DNA of 64,000 nucleotides from an uncultured Microbacterium sp. (GCF_945952435.1 NZ_CAMFHZ010000005.1:62001-126000), one strand, 5' to 3'; counted from the stretch's first letter, positions 1 to 9,597 are shown. The notes: generated from the sequence alone by a model not told the origin. Numbers and translations are program-made.

Positions 1-206
1 ACGCGACGCCCGTCCGCGAGCGCGCTGATGAGTGTGCGCAGAGCCTTGGCGGTGCGACCGCCGCGCCCGATCACGCGCCCCCTGTCGTCGGGGTGCACGC
101 GCACCTCGAGGACGTCGCCGCGTGGCGACGTGGTGGCGGTGATGGTGACATCCTCCGGGTGATCGACGATCCCCGAGACGATGTGCTCGAGCGCGGCGGC
201 CAGCAC
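1..206 (-). CDS. khpA: KH-domain RNA-binding protein KhpA (3' end outside the window)
   Basis: The first 68 codons of a small KH-domain protein are visible, and the rest lies beyond the window edge. The GTG start at 206 sits 6 nt after the rpsP stop, so the two genes are almost certainly one transcript. The KH signature is clear around residues 45-52 (VIGRGGRT), with the GxxG loop that contacts single-stranded RNA, followed by the helix AKALRTLISAL. KhpA proteins are about 75-80 residues and act with KhpB as cytoplasmic RNA chaperones. The position next to rpsP, where rimM-trmD usually follow, is the standard actinobacterial context. Confidence 0.9.
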   Translation of the reverse strand, partial: MLAAALEHIVSGIVDHPEDVTITATTSPRGDVLEVRVHPDDRGRVIGRGGRTAKALRTLISALADGRR

Positions 207-212
207 GACGGA

Positions 213-647
213 TTACTCCGCGTCGGTCGCAGCGTCGGCTGCGTCCTCGGCCGGAGCCTCGGCGGCGGCGTCCTCGGCGGGCGCCTCCGCCTTCTTCTCG
301 ACCTTGGGCTTGATGACCGACTTCTTGGTGGCGTCGGCGGTGAACTCCGCCTTGCCCTCGGCGACCTTGAGGGTGGACTTCGCGTCCTTGTCGCCCTTGA
401 AGATGCCCCAGTCGCCGGTGATCTTGAGGATGGCGGTGACCTGCTCGGTCGGCTGGGCGCCGACGGAGAGCCAGTACTGCGCCCGCTCGGAGTCGACCTC
501 GATGAAGGAGGGCTCCTCGGTGGGGTGGTACTTGCCGATCTCCTCGATCACGCGACCATCGCGCTTGGTGCGCGAGTCGGCGACGACGATGCGGTAGTAG
601 GGCGCACGGATCTTGCCCAGGCGCTTGAGACGGATCTTGACAGCCAC
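213..647 (-). CDS. rpsP: 30S ribosomal protein S16
   Basis: Small-subunit ribosomal protein bS16, 144 residues. The N-terminal 80 residues carry the family signature ([20 protein letters not shown], then [12 protein letters not shown]). The last 50 residues are an Ala/Glu/Asp-rich tail (repeats of AEAPAEDAA) of the kind seen on actinobacterial S16. The GTG start at 647 was chosen over an upstream in-frame start because the conserved domain begins there and AGGAGA lies 4 nt upstream. It heads the rpsP-khpA transcription unit. Confidence 0.95.
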   Translation of the reverse strand: MAVKIRLKRLGKIRAPYYRIVVADSRTKRDGRVIEEIGKYHPTEEPSFIEVDSERAQYWLSVGAQPTEQVTAILKITGDWGIFKGDKDAKSTLKVAEGKAEFTADATKKSVIKPKVEKKAEAPAEDAAAEAPAEDAADAATDAE

Positions 648-902
648 GATTCTCCTGAATGGTGTGGAAGGAAAGACGAACTGATCACCAGAAGCGTGGG
701 GTGCACACCCGGTGGAAGCTCTGCGGGTGGACCACGGCCGGATAGAGGGTCGAGCGGCGGTCCAGCGGTCCATTCTGCCAGATCCGGGCCGCTCCCGCGA
801 AACGACACGGGCGGTGCGTCCTCCGGTGTCGGCGCGGATCGGTGGATCCCGCCCGCCATGCCATCATGGGCCATCCGGGTTCCCGCACCGAAACGAGGCC
901 CC

Positions 903-2048
903 ATGCCGATCGAGTTCGCAACGTCCCGCCGTTCCACGGTGGGACTGGAGTGGGAGCTCATGCTCGCCGACCCGACGACGGGGGATCTCGTCGGGCGCGC
1001 GCCGGAGCTGCTGGAGAGCCTCGAGGCCGAGAGCGCCCACCAACGGCACACGGTCACGGGCGAACTGCTCACCAACACGATCGAGGTCACGAGCGGGGTC
1101 GGCGCGACCGTGGCCGACGCGGTCGCAGACATCGCGGAGGCGATCGCGTCCGTGCGCTCTGCCGCGGATCCCGCCGGCGTCGAGCTCCTCTCCGCGGGGA
1201 GCCATCCGTTCGCGCAGTGGTACGACCAGCGCGTCACGGACAAGACGCGCTACCACTCGCTCATCGAGAAGACGCAGTGGTGGGGCAGGAACATGATGAT
1301 CTGGGGCATCCACGTCCACGTCGGCGTGGAGGACAGGGACAAGGTCCTGCCGATCGTCGGCGCGCTCACCGCCTACCTCCCGCATCTGCAGGCCCTCGCC
1401 GCATCCAGCCCGTTCTGGGCGGGAGAACGGACGGGCTATGCGTCCAACAGGGCCCTCGTGTTCCAGCAGCTGCCCACCGCGGGGCTGCCCTGGGCGCTGC
1501 CGGACTGGGCGGCGTTCGAGTCCTACCTCGACGACATGCAGCGCACCGGCGTCATGGCCGACGCGACGGAGGTCCGCTGGGACATCCGCCCTGCGCCGCG
1601 CTGGGGCACGATCGAGGTACGGGCCTGCGACGGCATGTCCACGCTGGCCGAACTCGCCGCCGTCGCCGCTCTCGCGCAGTCGCTCGTGGAGTCGTTCTCG
1701 CGGGACCTCGACGAAGGCCGCCCGCTCCCGACGCTCCGGCCGTGGTTCCACCGGGAGAATAAGTGGCGTACCGCGCGCTACGGGCTGGATGCGGAGATCA
1801 TCGTCGACGAGCGGGGGGCTCAGCGCTCCGTGCGGGACCATCTCGCGGAGACGACGGAACGGCTCGCCCCGGTCGCGGCGGAACTCCGCTGCGCCGAGGA
1901 GTTCGCCGGTGTCGCCCGGATCCTGCACGGCGGGGCGAGCTACGAGCGCCAGGTCGCCGTCGCGGACGCCCACGGCGGGGAGCTCCGCCCCGTCGTCGAG
2001 CACCTGATCCGCGAGTTCCGCTCGGGCCCCGAGTCCCTGCGGGACTGA
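903..2048 (+). CDS. Glutamate--cysteine ligase 2 family protein (YbdK-type carboxylate-amine ligase)
   Basis: ATP-dependent carboxylate-amine ligase of the GCS2/YbdK family, 381 residues, the usual length. Recognisable segments are GLEWELML near residue 14 (glutamate pocket), TGELLTNTIEVTSG, the HVHVGV metal/ATP segment after WGRNMMIWG, WDIRPAPRWGTIEVRACD, and ENKWRTARYGLDA near the C terminus. Members catalyse gamma-glutamyl-cysteine formation or act on unknown amines; actinobacteria using mycothiol often carry them without a proven role. The ATG at 903 has GAGG 4 nt upstream; the frame stays open further upstream but shows no family similarity there. It stands alone between the divergent rpsP and the convergent regulator gene. 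Confidence 0.85.
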   Translation: MPIEFATSRRSTVGLEWELMLADPTTGDLVGRAPELLESLEAESAHQRHTVTGELLTNTIEVTSGVGATVADAVADIAEAIASVRSAADPAGVELLSAGSHPFAQWYDQRVTDKTRYHSLIEKTQWWGRNMMIWGIHVHVGVEDRDKVLPIVGALTAYLPHLQALAASSPFWAGERTGYASNRALVFQQLPTAGLPWALPDWAAFESYLDDMQRTGVMADATEVRWDIRPAPRWGTIEVRACDGMSTLAELAAVAALAQSLVESFSRDLDEGRPLPTLRPWFHRENKWRTARYGLDAEIIVDERGAQRSVRDHLAETTERLAPVAAELRCAEEFAGVARILHGGASYERQVAVADAHGGELRPVVEHLIREFRSGPESLRD

Positions 2049-2088
2049 GCCGCGCACCGCCGCGGCGACCTTCGTGGATCGCCCGCGC

Positions 2089-3051
2089 TCAGCTCTCGAC
2101 CAGCTGGCGCGCCAGCCCCTCGTCGAGGACCACGTCGGTGACCAGTCGGGCGCCGATCGCGGCGCGCAGCGACGGCAGCTTCTGGGATCCGGCGACCACG
2201 CAGAACCGGCGGGCCACCCGGCGCAGGCGGTCCAGCTCCGGCCCGGTCGCACGCGCGTTCACGGCGATGTCCTTCCAGCTCCCGTCGGCGCGGAAGAACA
2301 CCGTGGCCACGTCCCCGATGGCGTGATCGTCGCGCAGGCTCCGATAGTCGTCGCGGCTGAGATAGCCGCCGACGTAGACCCGGCTCGGCACGTCGGCGCT
2401 CGGCGATCCGACGCTGAACACCGCGAGGTCCATCTTCGCCTGCAGGTCCAGCACGCGCAGAGTGCTGCGCTCGCGCCACATGGCTTCCCGGGTGCGCGGG
2501 TCGTCGAAGAACGCGGGGACCGGGAACTGCTGCACCTGGGCCCCGAACGCCGTGCCGAAGCGTTGCAGGATCTCGCTCGAGTACTCGACGCCGCTGTTGA
2601 GGGTGTTGCCCGCGCCGTTGAGCTGCACGATCGTCGTCCCCCTGGTCTCCTTCTGGCCGAGTTCGCGGCTGACCGCACTCATCGTGGATCCCCAGGCCAG
2701 CCCGACCACCATGTTGGAGTCGATGATCTGGGTGAGTAGCCGGCCCGCTGTCAGCGCCACGCGCTCGAGCCGCTCGACCTCCGTCACGCTCTCCGGCATC
2801 GGGACGACGTGCGCCGAGACGTGCAGGCGGTCGTGCAGCTCCTGCTCGAGCTCGCCGGCGTGCTCCAGCGGCGAGTTGATCCTGATGTCGACGAGTCCGA
2901 CCTCGCGGGCATAGCTGAGCAGTCGCGACACTGAGGAGCGCGACGTGTCCAGCTCCCTGGCGATGACGTCCATCGTCTTGTCCTGCAGGTAGTAGAGACG
3001 CGCGGCGGTGAGGGCCGCGACCGCCTTCGAATGGCGCTTCCGTTCATCCAT
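2089..3051 (-). CDS. SorC/DeoR-type sugar-sensing transcriptional regulator
   Basis: A 320-residue repressor of the SorC family: an N-terminal helix-turn-helix at about residues 26-47 (MDVIARELDTSRSSVSRLLSYA) and a C-terminal sugar-phosphate-binding domain of the isomerase-like fold (VVGLAWGSTM near 115, TIVQLNGAGN near 145, SVGSPSADV). The ATG at 3051 has GAGGAG 7 nt upstream. It is transcribed away from glpD across 111 bp, so it probably controls the glycerol operon and itself, with glycerol 3-phosphate or a related phosphate as inferred ligand. Other glycerol operons use DeoR-type GlpR or IclR regulators, so a SorC member here is less usual. Confidence 0.85.
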   Translation of the reverse strand: MDERKRHSKAVAALTAARLYYLQDKTMDVIARELDTSRSSVSRLLSYAREVGLVDIRINSPLEHAGELEQELHDRLHVSAHVVPMPESVTEVERLERVALTAGRLLTQIIDSNMVVGLAWGSTMSAVSRELGQKETRGTTIVQLNGAGNTLNSGVEYSSEILQRFGTAFGAQVQQFPVPAFFDDPRTREAMWRERSTLRVLDLQAKMDLAVFSVGSPSADVPSRVYVGGYLSRDDYRSLRDDHAIGDVATVFFRADGSWKDIAVNARATGPELDRLRRVARRFCVVAGSQKLPSLRAAIGARLVTDVVLDEGLARQLVES

Positions 3052-3084
3052 AGGGGCACTCCTCGGGATCGATGCGAGCGATTC

Positions 3085-3100
3085 TTGCACATTCGTGCAT
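3085..3100. promoter_or_regulatory. Candidate operator palindrome between the SorC regulator and glpD
   Basis: TTGCACATTCGTGCAT contains the perfect inverted repeat TGCAC-ATTC-GTGCA. It lies midway in the 111-bp divergent region, 63 nt before the glpD start and 34 nt before the regulator start. It is flanked by a direct repeat TGCGAG (3073-3078 and 3107-3112). A palindrome here fits binding by the adjacent regulator; that assignment is inference. Confidence 0.5.
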
Positions 3101-3162
3101 GAGGCTTGCGAGGAAGGGCACCTGGGGGAATGCTGTGAACAATCCGCAGGGAGGACCAGGAC

Positions 3163-4872
3163 ATGAACGACAACACCCATACCGCCGCAGAACGACCCGA
3201 GGTCGCGACCGTTCGGGAGGCGGGACGCACCACGGTGCTGGTGATCGGTGGGGGCATCAACGGGATCTCGACGTTCCGGGATCTGGCGCTGCAGGGTGTG
3301 GACGTCGTCCTCGTCGAGCGGGGGGACTTCGCCTCGGGCGCCTCCTCGGCTTCGAGCCACATGATCCACGGAGGCATCCGCTACCTCGAGAACGGCGAGT
3401 TCCGTCTCGTGAAGGAGTCGGTCACCGAGCGCAACGGTCTCATCAAGATCGCCCCCCACTACGTCAAGCCGCTCGAGACCACCATCCCGATCTACTCCAC
3501 GTTCTCCGGGATCCTCTCCGCGCCCCTCCGCTTCCTCACGCACAAGTCGGGCAAGCCGAAGGAGCGCGGAGCGTTCCTCATCAAGGTGGGCCTGACCATC
3601 TACGACACGTTCTCCCGCGACGGGGGGACGGTTCCGCGTCATCGCTTCCTGGGCCGCAAGAAGTCCCTCGCCGAGCTGCCCTCGATGGATCCGAAGATCA
3701 AGTACACGGCGACCTACTACGACGCATCGATGCACGATCCGGAGCGTCTCGCCCTCGACGTGCTGCAGGACGGTCGCGCCGCCCACCCCGGCGCGGTGGC
3801 ACTGAACTACGTCGAGGCCATCGGTCACGACGGGGACGCCGTGCTCGTACGCGACCGCGAGACCGGCACGGAGTTCCGCATCGCCGCGGACGTCGTCGTC
3901 AACACCTCCGGCCCCTGGACCGATCTCACCAACGAGGCGATGGGCGAGCTCACGCGCTTCATGGGCGGCACCAAGGGCTCGCACATCGTGCTCGACAACC
4001 CCGAGCTGCTCGCAGCGACCAAGGGACGCGAGATCTTCTTCGAGCACTCGGACGGCCGCATCGTGCTGATCTACCCCCTCAAGGGACGCGTGCTCGTGGG
4101 CACCACGGACATCGACGCGGATCCCCGCGAGGTGCCGCTGTGCACCGAGGAGGAGGTCGATTACTTCTTCGACCTCGTGCATCACGTCTTCCCGACGATC
4201 GACGTCGACCGGGACCAGATCGTGTACCGGTTCAGCGGAATCCGTCCGCTCCCCCGCCACGAGGACACGGCTCCGGGTTTCGTCTCGCGCGACTACCGCG
4301 TCGAAGTCGACGAGAGCCACGCGGTGCCGCACCTCAGCCTCGTCGGCGGCAAGTGGACCACGTTCCGTGCGCTCGGAGAGTCGCTCTCCGACAAGATCCT
4401 CGACATCCTCGGTCGCCCCCGCGTCGTGTCGACTCTCGGCCGCGTGATCGGCGGGGGCAAGGACTACCCGCAGGGCGAGGCCGCGCGCCGCACCTGGCTC
4501 GCGAAGAACCTGCCCGGCGCCGGGGACCGTGCCGAGCGGCTGCTGGTGCGCTACGGCACGCGCGCGGCCGACGTGTGGAACTACGTCGAGCAGGGCGAGG
4601 ACACCCCGCTCGCCGGAGGCCAGCTCTCCACCCGGGAGCTGGAGTGGATGGTCGATCACGAGATGATCGTCCGACTGGAGGACGTCGTGCTGCGTCGCAC
4701 GAGCCTCGCCTTCACCGGGGACGTCACCGAGGAGAATCTCGAGGAGATCGCCGAGGCGCTCGCCCCGCTCCTGGACTGGGACCGCGCGCGCGTGGCGGCC
4801 GAGATCGATCAGACGCGAGAACTGCTCAATACCCGGCACGGACTTTCCCTCGTCGCCCGCACCCGCGGCTGA
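3163..4872 (+). CDS. glpD: Glycerol-3-phosphate dehydrogenase (FAD-dependent, aerobic type)
   Basis: Oxidises sn-glycerol 3-phosphate to dihydroxyacetone phosphate at the membrane face, passing electrons from FAD to quinone. The 569 residues begin with an FAD dinucleotide-binding motif (VLVIGGGINGISTFRDLALQG, residues 26-46), followed by the family segments SSHMIHGGIRYLE near 66 and the substrate loop at IRPLPRHED. The C-terminal 110 residues are the helical DAO_C domain. The ATG at 3163 has AGGGAGG 8 nt upstream. It is the first gene of the glpD-glpF-glpK unit and follows the candidate regulator operator. Confidence 0.95.
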   Translation: MNDNTHTAAERPEVATVREAGRTTVLVIGGGINGISTFRDLALQGVDVVLVERGDFASGASSASSHMIHGGIRYLENGEFRLVKESVTERNGLIKIAPHYVKPLETTIPIYSTFSGILSAPLRFLTHKSGKPKERGAFLIKVGLTIYDTFSRDGGTVPRHRFLGRKKSLAELPSMDPKIKYTATYYDASMHDPERLALDVLQDGRAAHPGAVALNYVEAIGHDGDAVLVRDRETGTEFRIAADVVVNTSGPWTDLTNEAMGELTRFMGGTKGSHIVLDNPELLAATKGREIFFEHSDGRIVLIYPLKGRVLVGTTDIDADPREVPLCTEEEVDYFFDLVHHVFPTIDVDRDQIVYRFSGIRPLPRHEDTAPGFVSRDYRVEVDESHAVPHLSLVGGKWTTFRALGESLSDKILDILGRPRVVSTLGRVIGGGKDYPQGEAARRTWLAKNLPGAGDRAERLLVRYGTRAADVWNYVEQGEDTPLAGGQLSTRELEWMVDHEMIVRLEDVVLRRTSLAFTGDVTEENLEEIAEALAPLLDWDRARVAAEIDQTRELLNTRHGLSLVARTRG

Positions 4873-4959
4873 CGGGGATCCCCCGCCGCCCTCATCGGCG
4901 TTGTACTCGAACACCGCATCGGCAGAGGGGCCGATGCTCTGCGAAAGGTCAATGGAGAC

Positions 4960-5715
4960 ATGACTGAGGTCAATCTCGGGCTCTACTTCTTGTCAGAGCT
5001 CGTCGGCACCGCGATGCTCATCCTGCTCGGATGCGGCGTCGTCGCCAACGTCGCCCTGGCGAAGAACAAGGGCTTCAACGGCGGCTTCCTGATGGTCAAC
5101 TGGGGCTGGGGTCTGGCGGTCTTCGCCGGTGTCCTGGTCTCGGCGTACTCGGGCGCCATCCTCAACCCGGCGGTGGGCATCGGACTGCTGATCGCCCAGA
5201 AGATCTCGTTCGCGCAGTTCCTCGTCGCCACCGGCGCCGAACTGCTGGGCGCGATCATCGGCGCGATCCTGTGCTGGCTCGCCTACAAGCAGCACTTCGA
5301 CGAGGAGCCCGACCCGGCGAACAAGCTGGGCGTGTTCTCGACCGGCCCCGCGATCCGCTCGTACGGCTGGAACCTCGTGACCGAGATCATCGGCACGTTC
5401 GTGCTGGTCTTCGTCATCTTCGCGTTCGCGGACTACGGCGACGTCAAGGTCGGGACGCCCGGGGGCCTCGGCCCGCTCACGGCACTCCCCGTGGCCCTGC
5501 TCGTCGTGGCGATCGGTGCCTCCCTCGGTGGACCGACCGGGTACGCGATCAACCCCGCCCGTGACCTCGGCCCCCGCATCGCGCACGCGATCCTCCCGAT
5601 CCGCGGCAAGGGCTCGAGCGACTGGGCCTACTCCTGGGTTCCCGTCGTGGGCCCGCTCATCGGTGGCGCGATCGCCGCGCTTCTCGCACCGGCCCTCCTG
5701 CACCTCGTCCACTGA
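4960..5715 (+). CDS. glpF: Glycerol facilitator (MIP/aquaporin family)
   Basis: Six-helix channel admitting glycerol, 251 residues. The two NPA boxes are at residues 69-71 and 198-200; the second is followed by Arg-Asp (NPARD), the Asp being typical of glycerol-conducting aquaglyceroporins. The first box reads SGAILNPAV, with Ile where most family members have His. The start at 4960 has GGAG close by and AAAGG 11 nt upstream. It lies 87 bp after glpD and 32 bp before glpK in the same direction, so uptake, phosphorylation and oxidation are probably co-expressed. Confidence 0.93.
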   Translation: MTEVNLGLYFLSELVGTAMLILLGCGVVANVALAKNKGFNGGFLMVNWGWGLAVFAGVLVSAYSGAILNPAVGIGLLIAQKISFAQFLVATGAELLGAIIGAILCWLAYKQHFDEEPDPANKLGVFSTGPAIRSYGWNLVTEIIGTFVLVFVIFAFADYGDVKVGTPGGLGPLTALPVALLVVAIGASLGGPTGYAINPARDLGPRIAHAILPIRGKGSSDWAYSWVPVVGPLIGGAIAALLAPALLHLVH

Positions 5716-5747
5716 CCCGAACAGCGTTTCAAAGGAGAACCACACAC

Positions 5748-7262
5748 ATGGCTGACTACATCCTCGCCATCGATCAGGGCACGACCTCGAGTCGTGCCAT
5801 CATCTTCGATCGCAAGGGCAACATCATCTCGACCGGTCAGAAGGAGCACGAGCAGATCCTTCCGAAGGCCGGCTGGGTCGAGCACGACCCCTCCGAGATC
5901 TGGGCCAACGTCCAGGAGGTCATCGGTCTCGCCCTGAGCCGCGCCGACCTCACTCGTCACGACATCGCCGCGGTCGGCATCACCAACCAGCGCGAGACGG
6001 CGGTGGTCTGGGACAAGACCACCGGCAAGCCGGTCTACAACGCGATCGTGTGGCAGGACACCCGCACGCAGGACATCGTCGACCGCCTCGCGGCGGACGG
6101 CGGCGTCGAGCGCTTCAAGCCGGTCGTGGGCCTGCCGCTCGCGACCTATTTCTCCGGCACCAAGATCGCCTGGATCCTGGAGAACGTGGAGGGCGCGCGC
6201 GAAAAGGCCGAGGCAGGCGACCTGCTGTTCGGCACGACCGACACCTGGGTGCTCTGGAACCTCACCGGCGGCACGGACGGCGGCGTGCACGCGACCGACG
6301 TCACGAACGCCTCGCGGACCATGTTCATGGATCTGGAGACGCTGCAGTGGCGCGACGACATCCTGGAGGCGTTCGGCGTGCCGAAGTCCATGATGCCGTC
6401 GATCCGCTCGTCCTCCGAGGTCTACGGCGCCGCCGAGGACTCCTCGCTGCTGCGGGAGACCCCGATCGCCGGCATCCTCGGCGACCAGCAGGCCGCCACT
6501 TTCGGCCAGGCGGCGTTCAACACCGGCGAGAGCAAGAACACGTACGGGACGGGCTGCTTCCTCATCTTCAACACGGGCGAGGAGATCGTCCACTCGAAGA
6601 ACGGCCTGCTCACCACCGTCGGCTACAAGCTGGGCGACGGTCCGACGCACTACGCGCTCGAGGGCTCGATCGCCGTGACAGGTTCGCTCATCCAGTGGCT
6701 GCGCGACCAGCTCGGCATCATCGACTCGGCCCCGCAGGTCGAGGAGCTGGCCGACAAGGTCGAGGACAACGGCGGTGTCTACATCGTCCCCGCGTTCTCG
6801 GGCCTGTTCGCGCCGTACTGGCGTCCGGACGCGCGCGGCGCCATCGTAGGCCTCACCCGGTACGCGAACAAGAACCACATCGCCCGCGCCGCCCTGGAGG
6901 CCGTGGCCTTCCAGACCCGCGACGTGATCGATGCGGTCAACGCCGACGCGGGTGTCGACCTCACCGAGCTCAAGGTCGACGGCGGCATGGTCGCGAACGA
7001 CGCGCTCATGCAGTTCCAGGCCGACGTGCTCGGCGTGCCGGTGGTGCGCCCCGTCGTCGCGGAGACGACGGCCCTGGGCGCGGCGTACGCCGCCGGTCTG
7101 GCCGTCGGCTTCTGGTCTGGTCTGGACGATCTCTCCGCCAACTGGCAGGAGGACCGCCGCTGGGAGCCCACCCTCGACGAGGGCGAGCGCGACCGCCAGC
7201 TGCGGCTGTGGCGCAAGGCCGTGAACAAGTCGATGGACTGGGTCGACGACGACGTGAAGTGA
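5748..7262 (+). CDS. glpK: Glycerol kinase
   Basis: Phosphorylates glycerol with ATP to sn-glycerol 3-phosphate, trapping substrate entering through GlpF. It is 504 residues with the FGGY-kinase pattern: the N-terminal phosphate loop [15 protein letters not shown] (residues 7-21), the [15 protein letters not shown] segment near 78, and the C-terminal ATP site with [21 protein letters not shown] near 410. AAAGGAG precedes the ATG. It is the last gene of the operon, which ends at the strong inverted repeat just downstream. Confidence 0.97.
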   Translation: MADYILAIDQGTTSSRAIIFDRKGNIISTGQKEHEQILPKAGWVEHDPSEIWANVQEVIGLALSRADLTRHDIAAVGITNQRETAVVWDKTTGKPVYNAIVWQDTRTQDIVDRLAADGGVERFKPVVGLPLATYFSGTKIAWILENVEGAREKAEAGDLLFGTTDTWVLWNLTGGTDGGVHATDVTNASRTMFMDLETLQWRDDILEAFGVPKSMMPSIRSSSEVYGAAEDSSLLRETPIAGILGDQQAATFGQAAFNTGESKNTYGTGCFLIFNTGEEIVHSKNGLLTTVGYKLGDGPTHYALEGSIAVTGSLIQWLRDQLGIIDSAPQVEELADKVEDNGGVYIVPAFSGLFAPYWRPDARGAIVGLTRYANKNHIARAALEAVAFQTRDVIDAVNADAGVDLTELKVDGGMVANDALMQFQADVLGVPVVRPVVAETTALGAAYAAGLAVGFWSGLDDLSANWQEDRRWEPTLDEGERDRQLRLWRKAVNKSMDWVDDDVK

Positions 7263-7272
7263 CCTGATCCGC

Positions 7273-7318
7273 ACGCGAAAGGCGGGCCGGAGGATCTCCT
7301 CCGGCCCGCCTTTCGCGT
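7273..7318. terminator. Bidirectional terminator between glpK and ffh
   Basis: A perfect 22-bp inverted repeat (7273-7294 paired with 7297-7318) with a 2-nt loop lies in the gap between the convergent glpK and ffh stop codons. The arm begins ACGCGAAAGGCGGGCC. Each outer end contributes a short A or T tract (GAAAGG / CCTTTC), so it can serve both strands. Confidence 0.85.
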
Positions 7319-7323
7319 ATCGA

Positions 7324-8877
7324 TCAGTTCTTGCCGAACAGCTTCTGGATCTCCGCCATGTCGGCCTCGCTCGGCGCCTTCTGCCCGCCCAGACCGAAGC
7401 CCGAGCCCGTCGGGTTCTGGGCGGAGGTGGCGAGTCCCGCGTTCTCGGCCGCGCGCTTGGCCGGGTTCCCGGAGCGGGAGCCGGAGCTCTTGCCCTTCTT
7501 CCCTCGCTTGGACGACGCCCCGGGGCGGCCCATGCCGGGCACGGCTCCCATCCCGGGGATGTTCGGGGTACCGCCCCGCGCCACGGTCTTCATCATCTTC
7601 GCCGCCTGCTCGAATCGTTGGACGAGCTGGTTGACGTCGGTGACCGTCATGCCGGAGCCGCGGGCGATCCGGAGCCGACGGGAGCCGTTGAGGACCTTGG
7701 GGTTGCGCCGCTCCCCCGGGGTCATCGAGCGGATGATGGCCTCGGTGCGATCGATCTCGCGCTCGTCGAAGTCCTCGAGCTGCTGCTTCATCTGCCCCAT
7801 GCCCGGGAGCATCCCGAGCATCTTCTTCATCGAGCCCATCTTCTTCAGCTGCTGCATCTGCTCGAGGAAGTCCTCGAGCGTGAAGGTCTCGGTCGCGAGC
7901 TTCTCGGCGACCTTGAGCGCTTCCGCCTCGTCGAAGGCGCTCTGCGCCTGCTCGATCAGGGTGAGGATGTCGCCGAGGTCGAGGATGCGGCTCGCCATGC
8001 GGTCCGGATGGAACGGCTCGAGGTCGTCGAGGTTCTCGCCGGTCGACGCGAACATGATCGGGCGCCCCGTCACCGAGGCGACGGAGAGCGCCGCGCCGCC
8101 TCGCGCGTCGCCGTCCAGCTTGGAGAGCACGACGCCGGTGAAGTCCACGCCCTCCTGGAACGCCTTCGCGGTGTTGACCGCGTCCTGACCGATCATCGCG
8201 TCGATGACGAAGAGCACCTCGTCGGGATCCACGGTCCTTCGGATGTCGGAGGCCTGCTTCATGAGTTCTGCGTCCACGCCCAGGCGCCCGGCGGTGTCGA
8301 TGATCACGACGTCGTGCTGCTGACGGCGTGCGTGCTCGACGCCGTCCCGGGCGACGCGGATCGGATCCCCGACGCCGTTGCCCGGCTCCGGCGCGAAGAT
8401 CGTCGCGCCGGCCTGCTCTGCCACGACGGTGAGCTGGGTGACCGCGTTGGGACGCTGCAGATCCGCCGCCACGAGGAGGGGCGTGTGCCCCTCGCCCTGG
8501 AGCTGCTTGGCGAGCTTGCCCGCGAACGTCGTCTTTCCGGATCCCTGGAGACCGGCGAGCATGATCACGGTGGGCGGGTTCTTCGCGAACTCGAGCCGCC
8601 GCTGCTGACCGCCGAGGATCGCGATGAGCTCCTCGTTCACGATCTGCACGACCTGCTGCGCGGGGTTCAGCGCCCTGTTGACCTCATCGCCCAGCGCCCG
8701 CTCGCGCACCTTGGCGGTGAACTCCTTGACGACGGGGAGCGCGACGTCGGCGTCGAGCAGGGCGCGACGGATCTCCCGGACCGTCCCGTCGACGTCGGAG
8801 GCGGTCAGCTTGCCCTTCGTGCGCAGGTTGCGGAAGGTCTCGGTGAGCCGATCGGAGAGGGTGCTGAAAGTAGCCAT
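7324..8877 (-). CDS. ffh: Signal recognition particle protein (Ffh/SRP54)
   Basis: SRP GTPase that binds signal sequences and 4.5S RNA and delivers ribosomes to FtsY. The 517 residues show the N domain, the G domain with P-loop GLQGSGKTT (109-117), DTAGRL near 198 and SKLDGDARGG near 252, and the Met-rich M domain (MKKMLGMLPGMGQMKQQ). A Gly/Lys/Ser-rich tail follows (SSKRGKKGKSSGSRSG), as in other actinobacteria. TAGAAT lies 9 nt upstream of the ATG, so the leader is probably very short. Confidence 0.97.
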   Translation of the reverse strand: MATFSTLSDRLTETFRNLRTKGKLTASDVDGTVREIRRALLDADVALPVVKEFTAKVRERALGDEVNRALNPAQQVVQIVNEELIAILGGQQRRLEFAKNPPTVIMLAGLQGSGKTTFAGKLAKQLQGEGHTPLLVAADLQRPNAVTQLTVVAEQAGATIFAPEPGNGVGDPIRVARDGVEHARRQQHDVVIIDTAGRLGVDAELMKQASDIRRTVDPDEVLFVIDAMIGQDAVNTAKAFQEGVDFTGVVLSKLDGDARGGAALSVASVTGRPIMFASTGENLDDLEPFHPDRMASRILDLGDILTLIEQAQSAFDEAEALKVAEKLATETFTLEDFLEQMQQLKKMGSMKKMLGMLPGMGQMKQQLEDFDEREIDRTEAIIRSMTPGERRNPKVLNGSRRLRIARGSGMTVTDVNQLVQRFEQAAKMMKTVARGGTPNIPGMGAVPGMGRPGASSKRGKKGKSSGSRSGNPAKRAAENAGLATSAQNPTGSGFGLGGQKAPSEADMAEIQKLFGKN

Positions 8878-8944
8878 GGTGGAGCAATTCTACGCGAGCG
8901 CACCCCTCGTCGAGCGTCGAGGACGCGCGGTTCGTCGTCGGCGC

Positions 8945-9526
8945 TCAGCCCCAGTGCAGATCGGTGATCCGCGGCAGCGCGTGCTGAAGCTGGGCGAGGG
9001 GCGATCCGTGACCCGCACCGCCTTCGGCCCACACCCGCAGCGAGCTGAGCACGACGACCGCGTAGGCCGCTCCGAGCACCTCCGCGCGGATCGGCTCGAC
9101 GCCGACCTCACGGGCCGCGGCGGACAGGGCCGCGGCGAGCCGTCCCTGACGCAGCGCCGACTCGCGCTGCAGCTCCTCGTGCAGCCCCATCGCCGTCGCG
9201 TTGCCGAAGGCGAGCGCGAGGGGATCCGGCTCCACACCGTCCAGGATCGCGGAAAGCACCGCCTCCACCCGCGCCGCATCGGCGCCCGGCGCGGCGAGCG
9301 CCCGGATCGCGCGCTCGATCCTCTCGTCCAGCCCGGACCACAGCACGTCGCTCTTGGACGCGAAGTAGTTGAAGAAGCTGGAGCGGCTCACGCCCGCGCG
9401 CTGCGCGATGTCGGCGATCGACGTGCGCTCGTAGCCGCGCTCGAGGAAGAGCTCGCAGGCGGCCTCGGCGATCGTCTCTCGGGATGACGCGCGGGGGCGG
9501 CCCACTCCGCGGGGAGGGGTGGTCAC
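8945..9526 (-). CDS. TetR-family transcriptional regulator
   Basis: One-component repressor of about 193 residues. The DNA-binding helix-turn-helix is at residues 36-55 ([21 protein letters not shown]), followed by SKSDVLW. The ligand domain is Ala-rich and does not reveal an effector. Adjacent GTG codons lie at 9529 and 9526; 9526 is preferred because TACGGT lies exactly 6 nt upstream, the leaderless spacing seen repeatedly in this window. It diverges from lipB across an inverted repeat, so autoregulation or control of lipB is possible but unproven. Confidence 0.85.
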   Translation of the reverse strand: MTTPPRGVGRPRASSRETIAEAACELFLERGYERTSIADIAQRAGVSRSSFFNYFASKSDVLWSGLDERIERAIRALAAPGADAARVEAVLSAILDGVEPDPLALAFGNATAMGLHEELQRESALRQGRLAAALSAAAREVGVEPIRAEVLGAAYAVVVLSSLRVWAEGGAGHGSPLAQLQHALPRITDLHWG

Positions 9527-9532
9527 CACGCC

Positions 9533-9538
9533 ACCGTA
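9533..9538 (-). promoter_or_regulatory. -10 element of the TetR gene (leaderless)
   Basis: TACGGT reading on the minus strand, 6 nt before the GTG at 9526. Transcription would begin at or within a base or two of the start codon. Confidence 0.5.
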
Positions 9539-9562
9539 TCGCGCCGCGCACCCCGCTCGAAT

Positions 9563-9597
9563 CGGGGGTATTGTTGGACAGCATTCAACAACCCCCG
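9563..9597. promoter_or_regulatory. Interrupted inverted repeat in the TetR-lipB divergent region
   Basis: CGGGGG-TA-TTGTTG, 9 nt, CAACAACCCCCG: both 6-nt blocks of each arm are perfectly complementary, with two extra bases (TA) in the left arm. TATTGT (9569-9574) could serve as a -10 box for lipB, whose ATG is at 9612. A palindrome overlapping that site would suit binding by the adjacent TetR protein. No binding evidence exists. Confidence 0.4.

Noticed and set aside
3072..4967. Long alternative frame across glpD
   Set aside because: Arg-rich shadow of glpD in another frame with no motif; the same holds for long frames opposite fliK, recG, leuC and the fliF region.
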